64,000 bases of DNA, from the NCBI GenBank assembly GCA_004557245.1, contig SFEL01000009.1, forward strand, positions 43,913 through 107,912. Reading direction: 5' to 3'. Origin of the DNA: Clostridiales bacterium (GTDB taxonomy: Bacteria > Bacillota > Clostridia > Christensenellales > CAG-138). Shown here in pieces: positions 43,163-52,597 of this stretch. Below the pieces are notes generated by a model. The model saw only the letters and a program-made list of their open reading frames with translations. It did no database searches and was not told the origin of the DNA. The stretch's first letter is position 1. Each line of letters begins with the position of its first letter. The translations under genes were made by a program, and so were the position numbers.

Positions 43163-43660
43163 ATGCTCTTGTATCTGCACGAACAGTCCATTATGTCTAT
43201 TTTAGGAGCGAGGCCGGCGGCTCGCGCTGTATTGAGAGGGGACGAAAAGCATCCGGGCCTAAGGGGCTATACCGATTTCTTTCCATATAGGTGCGGCACC
43301 GTGGTTATTGCCGAGCTGTGGGGACTACCGCAGGATCCGGAGCCCTGTGCATCAAACATTTTTGCCATGCATATTCACGCAACGGGTGATTGCACCGGTG
43401 ATATGGAGATGTCCTTTTCCTCAGCGGGTGGGCACTACAATCCGAAAAACTGCCCGCACCCTGCTCACGCGGGAGATATGCCGCCGCTGTTTAGCAACCG
43501 GGGATATGCATGGCAGGGTTTTTATACAGATAGGTTTACGCCGTCGGAGATAATGGGGCGCAGCGTAATAATTCACGCTAAGCGGGACGACTTTACCACT
43601 CAGCCTTCAGGCGACGCTGGCGACCGCATAGGCTGCGGCGTGATACTGGGGTTAAGATAA
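43163..43660 (+). CDS. Cu/Zn superoxide dismutase family protein
   Basis: 165 residues from ATG 43163; TTG 43169 fits the GGGGGG site better in spacing, and an ATG further upstream would overlap the terminator. Metal ligands of the SOD fold are all visible: HIH (two Cu ligands), GGHYNP (bridging His), PHPAHAGD (Zn ligands and Asp) and VIIHAKRDD (last Cu His). The zinc loop is very short (NPKNCPHPAHAGD). No signal peptide is seen, unlike most bacterial SodC. Whether it has dismutase activity is unknown; the active-site Arg near the C-terminus is less clear. Confidence 0.85.
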   Translation: MLLYLHEQSIMSILGARPAARAVLRGDEKHPGLRGYTDFFPYRCGTVVIAELWGLPQDPEPCASNIFAMHIHATGDCTGDMEMSFSSAGGHYNPKNCPHPAHAGDMPPLFSNRGYAWQGFYTDRFTPSEIMGRSVIIHAKRDDFTTQPSGDAGDRIGCGVILGLR

Positions 43661-43830
43661 GGGGAGAAGGCTGAACGGTATGTTATCTGGGGGAAAATAC
43701 ACTTGATTAGTTATTTTGGCCCAAATTTGTAAATAAATTGTGCAAATGCACACAATTACCCCGATATATGGTATATTTCTATATAATTCGATACGATTCG
43801 ATCAATTTATATTTTATATAGGGGTAATGC

Positions 43831-46800
43831 ATGATGAAAAGGTTGATGGCGATGCTAATGGCGACGGTGCTGCTGCTTTGCGCTGTGCCGCAGCAGGCCC
43901 ACGCGGCGGCAGACTATAGCTGGATAAAGGTAAAGCTTTCCACAAATAATGCTACCGTGCTTACCATGTATGCTTCCGGTAAGTATTTTATCAAGGAAAA
44001 CGGTGCGGAGTTTACCGGAGGCACAGTAACGGTGCGCAGCAACGGCGACGGTACCATGACGCTTTACCATTCCGGCTCCCAGGGGGAGATATATACCGGC
44101 CAGTCGTTTTCAATAATGCGCGAGAGGGTATCGCGTGAGGCGGGTTATATTAAGCTCAACGGCAGATGCTACCTGGGTCATTTTAACTTAAAGGTGATGT
44201 CCTCCGGCTATATACGCGTGGTAAACGAGGTGCCGCTGGCTCACTACCTTTACGGTGTGGTAGGGTATGAAATGAGCAATACATTCCCCATAGAGGCCCT
44301 GAAGGCACAGGCGGTGGCGGCAAAGTGCTACGTGCTTTCCAACATGACCACATCGGGAGATTACTATATAGGCGATACCTCGGCGGAGCAGGTATACAAG
44401 GGATATAACGCCTCTTATACCAATGTGATAGAGGCGGTGGACAGTACGCTTGACGAAATACTTGCAGTAAACGGCAGGATGCTGTGTACCTACTACGCTG
44501 CCAGCAACGGAGGCGAGACTCTGCTGCCCAGCCAGGCGTGGCCTTCAAAGCGGCTGAGCGACGGCGGCTACGATATACGTCTCGATCCATATGATCTCGG
44601 CAACGCATACAGCAAGATGGAAACCATAAAGCTCCCGGTGAACATGGGCGGCGAGATAAGCCCGGCGCTGATGAATATGCTGCTGGACAAGGCTTCGAGG
44701 GCGCTGGGCTACCAGGTTAACCAGATAGACGGCATATATTCCGTATCCGTACATTCACCCAAGTACTCAGGCACCAGCCGCTGTATGTCAAAGTGCAGCA
44801 TAGAGCTTGCGGCCAGCCAGAACGGAATGGGATCCGAAAGCGTGACTCTGGAGTTCTATACCAGCGAGTTCGAAAGCTATGGTGTGGTGTACGACAAGAC
44901 ACTGCGCGCATACTGGGGCGAAATGGACTCATCGGGGTATTATAAGATATACCACGTGCGCTTTGGCCACGGCGTAGGAATGAGCCAGCGGGGCGCGCAG
45001 GCAATGGGGAGCGCGGGCATGAGCTATAGGGAAATACTGAAATTCTATTATCCCGGCGCGTCCTTTGCGAGCATCAATGTATCTGCGCCGCAGGATCCTA
45101 TCAACAAAAACAGCAGCGTGGAGTTTACCCCTTCCGGCAGCTGCGTCGAAGCGGTCACTACCGGTGGCGTGAAACTGCGTTCCGGAGCAGGCACAAAGTA
45201 CAGCAGCATATGCACCGTTCCCGCGGGCAGCACCGTATACGTATACGGCAGCAACGATGGATGGGCTCAGGCAGTGTATGATGGCAAGAGCGGCTATATA
45301 TCCGAAAAGTATCTGGAGTATAAGGGCGAAATGCCGCGGGCTGAGGCAACCCCGGCGCCGTCCGGCAGTCCTGCTGCAGATGCTCCGGAGGGCGTACAGG
45401 CATACGGTACTGTGAACGGCTCCGGCGTGAACATGAGGACAGGCCCCGGCACCTCCTATGAGAGCATCGATAAGCTGGAAAGAGATACGCAGCTGTACAT
45501 ATACGATTCCACGGGAGGATGGTATCTGGTATCCACGCCAAGCGGCAAGAAGGGGTACGTCATATCCACATATGTGAGCATAACGGGCTACCCAGCGCAG
45601 AAGTCAGATGCCGATGAAGAGGAGGAGGTACCGTATACCGACGCCACAAACGGCGGTAATGATGACAGCGAAGCGACGGAGATAATACTGGTTCCGGAGT
45701 CCGTGGCCTCAGGTATAGTGACGGGGCAGGGGGTAAACTTCCGCAATGGCCCCGCGGTGTCCTATGCCAGCATAGACAAGCTGGATAAAAACACCAGCAT
45801 AAGCATATACGGCAAGACCGGAGGCTGGTATTATGGCGAGGCAGGCGGCAAGCTTGGATATATCAGCGAAAGCTACGTAAAGGTTACAGACGGGGAGAAG
45901 CAGGAGATTATCGAATCTCAGGCCGATGCTGTGACTGTCCCGAAGCAGGACGATGGCGGAGATACAGTAAAGGTAGGCCGGGTGACTTCCTCCGGAGTGA
46001 ATATGCGCATAGGCCCCGGCACGTCGTATAATTCCTTAAAGAAGCTTGAAAAGAACACCGGAGTATACATACTCGGTCAGTCCGGCAGCTGGTACAGCGT
46101 CCAGGCGGGACAACTGAAGGGATACGTACACAAGGACTACATACAGCAGACAGGCACACAGAAGGTAAACGGCGGCTCAGATGCTGCCGGCAAGGGCGTT
46201 ACCACTGGCAGCGTCAGGCTGCGCAAGGGCAGCAATACCGATTCAGCGATAATAGCTACTCTGAAAAAGGATACGGAGCTTATACTTTATGGCAAAAAGG
46301 ATGGCTGGTACTCCGTAAAGACCTCTGACGGAACGGAGGGCTTTGTAAGCTCAAAGTATGTAAAGGTGACGGAAGCATATGCGGGGGGCGAGCAGCAGAA
46401 TGCAGGCAGGGCGGAAAGCGACGACGCCATAGGCACTGGAAAAACCAATACCAAGGTGAATATGAGGCAGGGTCCTTCCTCCAGTACAAAGAAACTCGCG
46501 CGCCTGCCCAAGGGCACCGAGGTTACCATATACGCTAATGAAAATGGCTGGTGCCTTGTGGAATACAAGGGTACAAGGGGCTACATATACGCGAAGTACG
46601 TCACCGGCACGGTACACGATAAAGGCACGGCCGTAGGCACCGGGGAGAATGATAAGGATACGGCAGCGAATGTGGACAGCGGCTCCGGCGTGGTGCTGCC
46701 CAGGGGCGAGACCAATTCCAAAGTGAACTTCCGGAGCGGCCCCAATACGAAGAATACCAAGGTTTACGAAACCCTTAAAAAGGGCGCCGAGGTGGAGATA

Positions 46801-47115
46801 ATAGGCCAGACGGGAAGCTGGTATTACGTCGTATACGGCGGGCAGGCGGGCTTTATTAGTTCCGATTATCTCAAACCTACAAAGGCGGGTACTGTGGACA
46901 TACAAAGGGTAAGCTCAGGCATAACGCCACAGAAATGCGTGACGAATTCCGAAGTGAACATCAGGAGCGGCCCTTCCACCGGCAGCAAGAAGCTGGGCAA
47001 GCTGGATAAGGGAGAGAATGTGACGGTATACTATGTATCCGACGGATGGTGCTTTGCAAAGTGCGGAAAGCAGTACGGCTTCCTGTACGACAAGTACGTG
47101 AGCTTGGCAAATTGA
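43831..47115 (+). CDS. SpoIID/LytB-domain cell-wall protein with eight SH3b repeats
   Basis: 1094 residues. Signal peptide with cleavage near AHA-AADY (about 25). The SpoIID/LytB domain runs to about 415 (YLYGVVGYEMSNTFPIEALKAQA in parts: YGVVGYEMS, EALKAQAVAAK, GHGVGMSQRGAQAMG); SpoIID relatives are peptidoglycan lytic transglycosylases. Then eight bacterial SH3 domains of about 55-60 residues, each with an N-[MF]R-x-GP-like start and a final GYI/GFI-x-x-Y[VI]; they are separated by Thr/Asp/Glu-rich linkers. SH3b repeats bind peptidoglycan. The presence of a signal peptide and many SH3b suggests a vegetative wall enzyme rather than the sporulation SpoIID. Confidence 0.9.
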   Translation: MMKRLMAMLMATVLLLCAVPQQAHAAADYSWIKVKLSTNNATVLTMYASGKYFIKENGAEFTGGTVTVRSNGDGTMTLYHSGSQGEIYTGQSFSIMRERVSREAGYIKLNGRCYLGHFNLKVMSSGYIRVVNEVPLAHYLYGVVGYEMSNTFPIEALKAQAVAAKCYVLSNMTTSGDYYIGDTSAEQVYKGYNASYTNVIEAVDSTLDEILAVNGRMLCTYYAASNGGETLLPSQAWPSKRLSDGGYDIRLDPYDLGNAYSKMETIKLPVNMGGEISPALMNMLLDKASRALGYQVNQIDGIYSVSVHSPKYSGTSRCMSKCSIELAASQNGMGSESVTLEFYTSEFESYGVVYDKTLRAYWGEMDSSGYYKIYHVRFGHGVGMSQRGAQAMGSAGMSYREILKFYYPGASFASINVSAPQDPINKNSSVEFTPSGSCVEAVTTGGVKLRSGAGTKYSSICTVPAGSTVYVYGSNDGWAQAVYDGKSGYISEKYLEYKGEMPRAEATPAPSGSPAADAPEGVQAYGTVNGSGVNMRTGPGTSYESIDKLERDTQLYIYDSTGGWYLVSTPSGKKGYVISTYVSITGYPAQKSDADEEEEVPYTDATNGGNDDSEATEIILVPESVASGIVTGQGVNFRNGPAVSYASIDKLDKNTSISIYGKTGGWYYGEAGGKLGYISESYVKVTDGEKQEIIESQADAVTVPKQDDGGDTVKVGRVTSSGVNMRIGPGTSYNSLKKLEKNTGVYILGQSGSWYSVQAGQLKGYVHKDYIQQTGTQKVNGGSDAAGKGVTTGSVRLRKGSNTDSAIIATLKKDTELILYGKKDGWYSVKTSDGTEGFVSSKYVKVTEAYAGGEQQNAGRAESDDAIGTGKTNTKVNMRQGPSSSTKKLARLPKGTEVTIYANENGWCLVEYKGTRGYIYAKYVTGTVHDKGTAVGTGENDKDTAANVDSGSGVVLPRGETNSKVNFRSGPNTKNTKVYETLKKGAEVEIIGQTGSWYYVVYGGQAGFISSDYLKPTKAGTVDIQRVSSGITPQKCVTNSEVNIRSGPSTGSKKLGKLDKGENVTVYYVSDGWCFAKCGKQYGFLYDKYVSLAN

Positions 47116-47128
47116 TAAAACAAAGAGA

Positions 47129-47172
47129 AAAAGGGCTTACTGCCGCGAGAAAAGCGTCAGGAAGTCCTTTTA
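47129..47172. terminator. Bidirectional terminator
   Basis: AAAAGGgCTT-a-CTG-c-CGC pairs with GCG-t-CAG-g-AAGtCCTTTT around a GAGAAAA loop. It separates the convergent wall-protein and LysR genes. Confidence 0.7.
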
Positions 47173-47199
47173 ACATCGAAAAAACAGCGGGAGAAGCCG

Positions 47200-48093
47200 T
47201 CAGGACCTGTGCTTGCATATATCGAGAAGGTATTTGCGGAACATAACTATCTCGGGGGAGCTGGAGCGGTCGGCGGGGCAGATAAAGCTGAGATAAACCA
47301 GCCCGGGAGGGTTGAGAGGCACTGCCGCTACGCCATAATATGAAGCGAAGGACCGGGGACCTATGGCTATTCCCTTGCCGCTGCGGATAAGGTTTATAAC
47401 CGTATGTATTCCGTCGGAACGGTATACGCGACCGGGGGAGATGCTGTGCTTTTTGCAGGTTTCCTTCAGCGTTCTGTCCTCGATGGAGCCTTCCAGGCCG
47501 GTTATCATGGTACTGCCCTGCAATTCCGAGGGGGAAATATACTCCATTGTGCTTCTTGGATCCAGGGGAGACATGAGGACGCACTGGCTTTCACCTATAA
47601 GATTGCAGCAATCCAGAGGAGGCCAGTCATTCATAAGGCTATGGGGAGGCAGCCTGTCCAGCGCCAGATCTATGGAGCCATCCTTAAGTCCCGCAAGGTA
47701 GTCAAAGCCCGCTTCGGTTATGAAGGTTACCTCTAAATCCGGAAGATTATCAAAAAAAGATGCGATATCGTGAAAAAGACCGTTTGAATATACACGTGAT
47801 CCCATGGCGATGCGAAGATGCTTTTTACACCTGCTGTTCTCAAAGCCTATGCTGCGCTGAAACCGCTGCCAGCTGTCTACTGCGGGCTGCGCCGCATCGC
47901 AGAACTGCCTGCCCCTTTCCGTAAGGTAAAACCCGTGGGATGCCCGGGAGAACAGCTCGTATCCCAGTTCCTTTTCAAGCCGGGATATCTGCTGTGAAAG
48001 GGCGGACTGGGAGAGGTAAAGCCTGCTTGCCGCCTTGGATACATTGTGATATTTCGCAACTTCCAAGACATATATTAACTGAAGTATGTTCAT
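47200..48093 (-). CDS. LysR-family transcriptional regulator
   Basis: 297 residues from the ATG at 48093 (GAGGGA upstream). N-terminal winged helix with NVSKAASRLYLSQSALSQQI (split: KAASRLYLSQS) about 17-40; C-terminal effector-binding domain. It is divergent from the ior operon, the classic LysR layout, so it probably controls that operon and its own gene in response to a pathway compound, perhaps an aromatic or branched-chain 2-oxoacid. The ligand is inference. Confidence 0.9.
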   Translation of the reverse strand: MNILQLIYVLEVAKYHNVSKAASRLYLSQSALSQQISRLEKELGYELFSRASHGFYLTERGRQFCDAAQPAVDSWQRFQRSIGFENSRCKKHLRIAMGSRVYSNGLFHDIASFFDNLPDLEVTFITEAGFDYLAGLKDGSIDLALDRLPPHSLMNDWPPLDCCNLIGESQCVLMSPLDPRSTMEYISPSELQGSTMITGLEGSIEDRTLKETCKKHSISPGRVYRSDGIHTVINLIRSGKGIAIGPRSFASYYGVAAVPLNPPGLVYLSFICPADRSSSPEIVMFRKYLLDICKHRS

Positions 48094-48125
48094 TGAATAC
48101 TGTCCCTCTTTATAATAAGGTTTGC

Positions 48126-48162
48126 TAATATCACTATTATAAGGTCGCGCTTTACATAGCGC
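48126..48162. promoter_or_regulatory. Candidate LysR operator between divergent genes
   Basis: Two inverted repeats lie in the 161-base gap: TAATA-tcac-TATTA (48126-48139) and GCGCT-ttacat-AGCGC (48147-48162). The first has LysR-box (T-N11-A-like) spacing. Both are 90-130 bases ahead of the ior start. Confidence 0.45.
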
Positions 48163-48254
48163 AATAAGCTGCAATAAAATATCAGTAAGCAGATAAAAAC
48201 ATAAGTCAATTCAGCTATGAATCCGTTTTTTAATATGATGGGAGGCAGATAAAT

Positions 48255-50009
48255 TTGGAAAAGCATCTACTTTATGGAAATGAGGCAATAGCCAGGGGCG
48301 CGTATGAAGCCGGGGTGAAGGTATGCTCCGCATATCCGGGCACGCCCAGCACCGAGGTGTTTGAAAACCTGCCCAAATATGGGGATGATCTGTATTGTGA
48401 ATGGGCGCCCAACGAGAAAGTAGCGGTGGAGGTGGCGTACGGCGCGAGTATCGCCGGAGTGCGCAGCCTCGCGGCCATGAAGCACGTAGGCGTAAATGTT
48501 GCGGCAGATCCCATCTTTACTGCAGCCTATAACGGCGTCAACGGAGGATTTGTAATAATATCCGCAGACGACCCGAGCATGCATTCATCGCAGAATGAGC
48601 AGGACAACAGGAACTATGCAAAGGCCGCCAAAATTGCCATGGTGGAGCCGTCGGATTCTCAGGAGTGCCTTGATTTCATGCGTGCCGCATACGACATATC
48701 CGAGCGCTTCGACATGCCTGTACTGTTCAGGACTACCACCAGAGTAGCCCATTCAAAGAGCCTCGTTGCTTTTGGCGAAAGGAAGGAGAACAAAGCAAAG
48801 GAATATACGCGCAACGTGCGCAAGTTTGTGGCAACCCCCGCCAACGCGTACGCCAACAGGGCAAAGCTGAAAGAAAACATGAAGAAACTTGAGGAGTACT
48901 CATGTGATTGTCCGCTTAATGTAGTAGAAATGAAGGGCAGCAGGATGGGCGTGATAACTGCGTCCATAGCGTATCAATACGCTAAAGATGCATTTCCGGA
49001 GGATACGTCTTTTCTTAAGCTGGGGCTCACCAATCCCCTTCCCATGAGGCTAATACGAAGCTTTGCGGAGAAGGTAGATAAGCTTTACGTTATAGAGGAA
49101 CTTGACGGCTTTATGGAGGAGCAGATCAAGGCGGCAGGTATACAGTGCGTGGGCAAGGAACTGATCGGCGATATGTACGAGCTTAACTCGCAGATAATTA
49201 AGGAAAGGCTGTTTGGAGAGAAAGCTGCAAGTGTGGAGCTTGACGTAAAAGCAGTTCCGCGTCCGCCGGTACTTTGCCCGGGATGCCCCCATCGCGGATT
49301 CTTCTATACGATATCCCGCCACAAGAACGCGGTAGTGGCCGGGGATATAGGCTGTTATACGCTTGGAGCGGCCGCGCCTCTTTCCGCCATAGACAGCTGC
49401 GTATGCATGGGCGGCGGCTTTACGGTTGCCATGGGCATGGCGAAGGCCTTCAGGCAGAGCGGCGTTGAGGATAAAAAGGTATTCGGCATAATGGGGGACT
49501 CCACCTTCTTCCATAGCGGAATGACGGGCGCGGCAGAAATAGTCTACAACAAAGGCGAAGTTATACCCGTAGTTATGGATAATTCCATAACCGGCATGAC
49601 AGGCCATCAGGATAACCCGGGCAGCGGCTATACGCTGCAGGGGGATGTGGCGGAAAAGATAAGGATAGAGGACGTACTTGCTTCTATAGGCTATGAAAAG
49701 GTTATTATAGTGGATCCGCAGGATCTTAAGGCCATGGAAAAAGCGGTAGAGGAAGCCATGGCTTCCGAGGTACCGGCGGCTATCATAACCCGCCGTCCCT
49801 GCGTGCTGATAAAGAGGATAAAGCACGATATTGGGTTATGCGAGGTGGATACCGAAAGGTGTGTGGGATGCAGGATGTGCATTAAGGTGGGCTGCCCTGC
49901 CGTTATGGTAAATGAGGGCAAGGCGCACATCGATGCCGGACAGTGCATTGGCTGCACCGTGTGTGCTCAGGTATGTCCCAAGGACGCTATTTCAAGAAGG
50001 GAGAGGTAA
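48255..50009 (+). CDS. iorA: Indolepyruvate:ferredoxin oxidoreductase alpha subunit
   Basis: 584 residues, TTG start at 48255 with GGAGG nine bases ahead. Contains the pyrimidine-binding half (AYPGTPSTEVFENL near 21-34, HVGVNVAADP) and the TPP/Mg motif region GDIGCYTLG with GDSTFFHSG. The C-terminus carries two [4Fe-4S] ferredoxin motifs (CVGCRMCIKVGCP about 535-547; CIGCTVCAQVCP). It oxidatively decarboxylates aryl 2-oxoacids (indolepyruvate, phenylpyruvate) to acyl-CoA and reduces ferredoxin. Pairs with iorB just downstream. Confidence 0.94.
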   Translation: MEKHLLYGNEAIARGAYEAGVKVCSAYPGTPSTEVFENLPKYGDDLYCEWAPNEKVAVEVAYGASIAGVRSLAAMKHVGVNVAADPIFTAAYNGVNGGFVIISADDPSMHSSQNEQDNRNYAKAAKIAMVEPSDSQECLDFMRAAYDISERFDMPVLFRTTTRVAHSKSLVAFGERKENKAKEYTRNVRKFVATPANAYANRAKLKENMKKLEEYSCDCPLNVVEMKGSRMGVITASIAYQYAKDAFPEDTSFLKLGLTNPLPMRLIRSFAEKVDKLYVIEELDGFMEEQIKAAGIQCVGKELIGDMYELNSQIIKERLFGEKAASVELDVKAVPRPPVLCPGCPHRGFFYTISRHKNAVVAGDIGCYTLGAAAPLSAIDSCVCMGGGFTVAMGMAKAFRQSGVEDKKVFGIMGDSTFFHSGMTGAAEIVYNKGEVIPVVMDNSITGMTGHQDNPGSGYTLQGDVAEKIRIEDVLASIGYEKVIIVDPQDLKAMEKAVEEAMASEVPAAIITRRPCVLIKRIKHDIGLCEVDTERCVGCRMCIKVGCPAVMVNEGKAHIDAGQCIGCTVCAQVCPKDAISRRER

Positions 50010-50014
50010 TTTCC

Positions 50015-50590
50015 ATGGAACAGAATAAAAGCGCGATATTGGTAGGCGTAGGCGGCCAGGGAACGATACTGACGGCGAAGGTTCTGGTAAATGGACTCAT
50101 GCGCGCCGGATATGACGTAAAGATGTCTGAGGTTCATGGAATGAGCCAGCGTGGTGGAAGCGTATCTACGCAGGTACATTGGGGCAGAAAGGTATACTCC
50201 CCGGTGATAGGCAAGGGCGCTGCGGACATAGTCGTGGCCTTTGAAAAGATGGAAGCGGTACGTTATGCTGACTATCTCAAGCGGGACGGAATAGCGGTAA
50301 TAAACGATTTTGAGATAGAATCCTCTACCACGGCAGCGGGTATGTGCGAATATCCCAAGGGCTGCATAGAAGCGATGAAGAGCAGATTTAACTGTTATAC
50401 GCTGAATGCGGCAAAGATAGCGGAGGATATGGGCAATCCCAAATGCATGAATATAGTGCTGTTCGGCAGTATGGTCAAGGTGCTGGGCATGGACGACATA
50501 GAATGGGAATCGGTAATAGCGGATACCGTGCCCGAAAAATTCAGGGATATGAACGTCAGGGCTTATCGTGCCGGATACGGGGCTGTATAG
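50015..50590 (+). CDS. iorB: Indolepyruvate:ferredoxin oxidoreductase beta subunit
   Basis: 191 residues from ATG 50015, five bases after iorA, with GGGAGAGG ahead. The gamma-type domain start LVGVGGQGTILTAKVL and the block SEVHGMSQRGGSV are hallmarks of IorB. It completes the enzyme, which needs both subunits. Its stop lies 20 bases before buk. Confidence 0.93.
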   Translation: MEQNKSAILVGVGGQGTILTAKVLVNGLMRAGYDVKMSEVHGMSQRGGSVSTQVHWGRKVYSPVIGKGAADIVVAFEKMEAVRYADYLKRDGIAVINDFEIESSTTAAGMCEYPKGCIEAMKSRFNCYTLNAAKIAEDMGNPKCMNIVLFGSMVKVLGMDDIEWESVIADTVPEKFRDMNVRAYRAGYGAV

Positions 50591-50609
50591 CTGGGCGGAA
50601 GGGATGCTT

Positions 50610-51662
50610 ATGAAGGTTCTGGTGATAAATCCGGGGGCAACGTCAACGAAAATATCCGCGTTTGACGAGGAAAAGGAAGTTATGCGCGTGAGTATAAGCC
50701 ACAGTGCGCAGGAGCTTTCGAAATTCACTCATATAGCTGAGCAGATGCCGTACCGCAAAAAACTGATACTGGAGGTATTGGAGGAAAACGGCATGAAGGT
50801 ATCCGACTTTGACGCCGTATGCGGAAGGGGCGGACTGCTTCGCCATATTCCCTCCGGTACATATGCCGTAAACGACAGAGTCATAGATGATATACTCCAT
50901 CCCGGCTATGGCGAGCATGCGGCAAACCTGGGAGCGTATATCGCCATGGAGCTGGCGAAGCCTGCGGGAATACCGGCATATTTTGTAGATCCGGTCTGTG
51001 TGGACGAGATGCAGGATGTTGCGCGTATATCCGGAATGAAGGGCATGGAGCGGCAGAGCTTTTTCCATGCACTCAATCACAAATCGGTAGCGCGCAGGGC
51101 GGCGCAGCAAATGGGGAGGTCATATGAGGAGCTGAACCTCATCGTTGCTCATCTGGGCGGCGGGGTATCGGTGGCAGCCCACGAAAAAGGAAGGGTAGTT
51201 GACGTATATAACGTCAAGGACGACGGCAGTATGGGGCTGGACAGGGGCGGCGCGCTGCCGGTGAACGCCGTAGTGGAGCTGTGCTATTCCGGCCGGGAAA
51301 AGGCGGAAGTGAAGCGCATGCTTGGCTCGGAGGCGGGGGTGTATTCCTACCTCGGAACAAAGGATTTCCGCGAAGTGGAAAAAAAGATGAATGACGGTGA
51401 CAAGGAAGCAACGCTGATATTCCGTGCCCTTGCCTATCAGCTTGCCAAGGATATAGGTTCCATGGCAGCTGTACTGCGCTTCAGGGTGGACGCCATAGTA
51501 TATACGGGAGGTATGGCGTACAGCGAGAGCCTGTGCAGAGAGATAACCTCATATGTTTCCAAAGTGGCGCCGGTTATCTGCCTGCCGGGTGAGGAGGAAA
51601 TGAGAAGCCTGGCCGAGGGGGCGCTGAGGGTCCTTCACGGCGGAGAATGCTCTGAATACTGA
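50610..51662 (+). CDS. buk: Butyrate/branched-chain acid kinase
   Basis: 350 residues from ATG 50610 (GGAAGGG six bases ahead). ASKHA-fold acetokinase family: VINPGATSTKISAFDE (5-20), CGRGGLLRHIPSG, HLGGGVSVAAHEKG and the C-terminal VYTGGMAYS. It converts acyl-phosphate plus ADP to acid plus ATP. Its place after iorAB suggests that acids such as phenylacetate, indoleacetate or branched fatty acids are the true products rather than butyrate. Confidence 0.93.
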   Translation: MKVLVINPGATSTKISAFDEEKEVMRVSISHSAQELSKFTHIAEQMPYRKKLILEVLEENGMKVSDFDAVCGRGGLLRHIPSGTYAVNDRVIDDILHPGYGEHAANLGAYIAMELAKPAGIPAYFVDPVCVDEMQDVARISGMKGMERQSFFHALNHKSVARRAAQQMGRSYEELNLIVAHLGGGVSVAAHEKGRVVDVYNVKDDGSMGLDRGGALPVNAVVELCYSGREKAEVKRMLGSEAGVYSYLGTKDFREVEKKMNDGDKEATLIFRALAYQLAKDIGSMAAVLRFRVDAIVYTGGMAYSESLCREITSYVSKVAPVICLPGEEEMRSLAEGALRVLHGGECSEY

Positions 51663-51676
51663 TAGGAGATGTTAAG

Positions 51677-52573
51677 ATGATCACCATAGAAAGCCTGATA
51701 AGGACGGCGTCAGGCATGGCTTCCGGAGTAATAGCGGTAGCCGCGGCGCAGGATGAGGAGGTACTGAAGGCGGTTTGCGAGGCAAAACGAAAGAATATCG
51801 CAAATGCCATACTGGTGGGAAATGTAATACGGATAAAGAGCATACTCAGTGAACTGGGCGAGGAGGACAGCGGCTTTGAGCTTATTCCGGCTGACAGCGA
51901 TGCGGATTGTGCCGCAAAGGCCGTCAGCGCAGTGCGTAGCGGCAGGGCAAATCTGCTTATGAAGGGAATACTGAATACTTCTGACCTTATGCGTGCTGTA
52001 TTGGATAAGGAAAACGGCATACGCACCCAACGGCTGATAAGCCATGTGATGCTTTATCAGCCTGCGGGACACAGACTGATGGCGGTTACAGACGGAGGAA
52101 TGAATCCCTTTCCGGACATTGCAAAGAAAACTGATATACTGGAAAACGCTGCCATAACAATGAAGAGTATAGGTTTTGGAAAATTGTATGCAGCCTGCAT
52201 ATGCGGCGCCGAGGTGGTAAATCCCAAAATACAATCCATGGTGGATGCGCAGGAGCTTGCAGGTATGTCAGAGCGCTGGAGCAAGTATGATATGCAGGTT
52301 TACGGCCCGGTAGGACTGGATCTTGCAGTAAGCCGGGAGGCTTGCGCGCATAAAAAATACAACGCCCCCGGAGCCGGTATGGCTGATATACTTCTGGTCC
52401 CCAATTATGAGGTGGGCAATGCAATGGGAAAGGCCATGTCGCTGTTTGGCGGCGCAAAGAATGCAGGAATAATCGTTGGGGCAAAGGTACCCATAGTACT
52501 GGTATCCAGATCAGACAATGCGGAGACAAAGCTGGCGTCGATCGCCTTTGGAGTGGTTGCGGCGCGGGGTTAA
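51677..52573 (+). CDS. ptb: Phosphate butyryltransferase-like acyltransferase
   Basis: 298 residues of the phosphate acetyl/butyryltransferase family. Visible: NLLMKGILNTSDLMRAVLDKE (in parts: LMKGILNTSDL), TDGGMNPFPD and the end VLVSRSDNAETKLASIA (in parts: LVSRSDNAETK). It swaps CoA for phosphate on an acyl-CoA. With the kinase upstream it forms the ATP-yielding end of the pathway. Gene order here is buk-ptb, the reverse of the common ptb-buk of butyrate producers. Confidence 0.92.
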   Translation: MITIESLIRTASGMASGVIAVAAAQDEEVLKAVCEAKRKNIANAILVGNVIRIKSILSELGEEDSGFELIPADSDADCAAKAVSAVRSGRANLLMKGILNTSDLMRAVLDKENGIRTQRLISHVMLYQPAGHRLMAVTDGGMNPFPDIAKKTDILENAAITMKSIGFGKLYAACICGAEVVNPKIQSMVDAQELAGMSERWSKYDMQVYGPVGLDLAVSREACAHKKYNAPGAGMADILLVPNYEVGNAMGKAMSLFGGAKNAGIIVGAKVPIVLVSRSDNAETKLASIAFGVVAARG

Positions 52574-52597
52574 CCAAAAAGACGAGGTGGGGATAAT

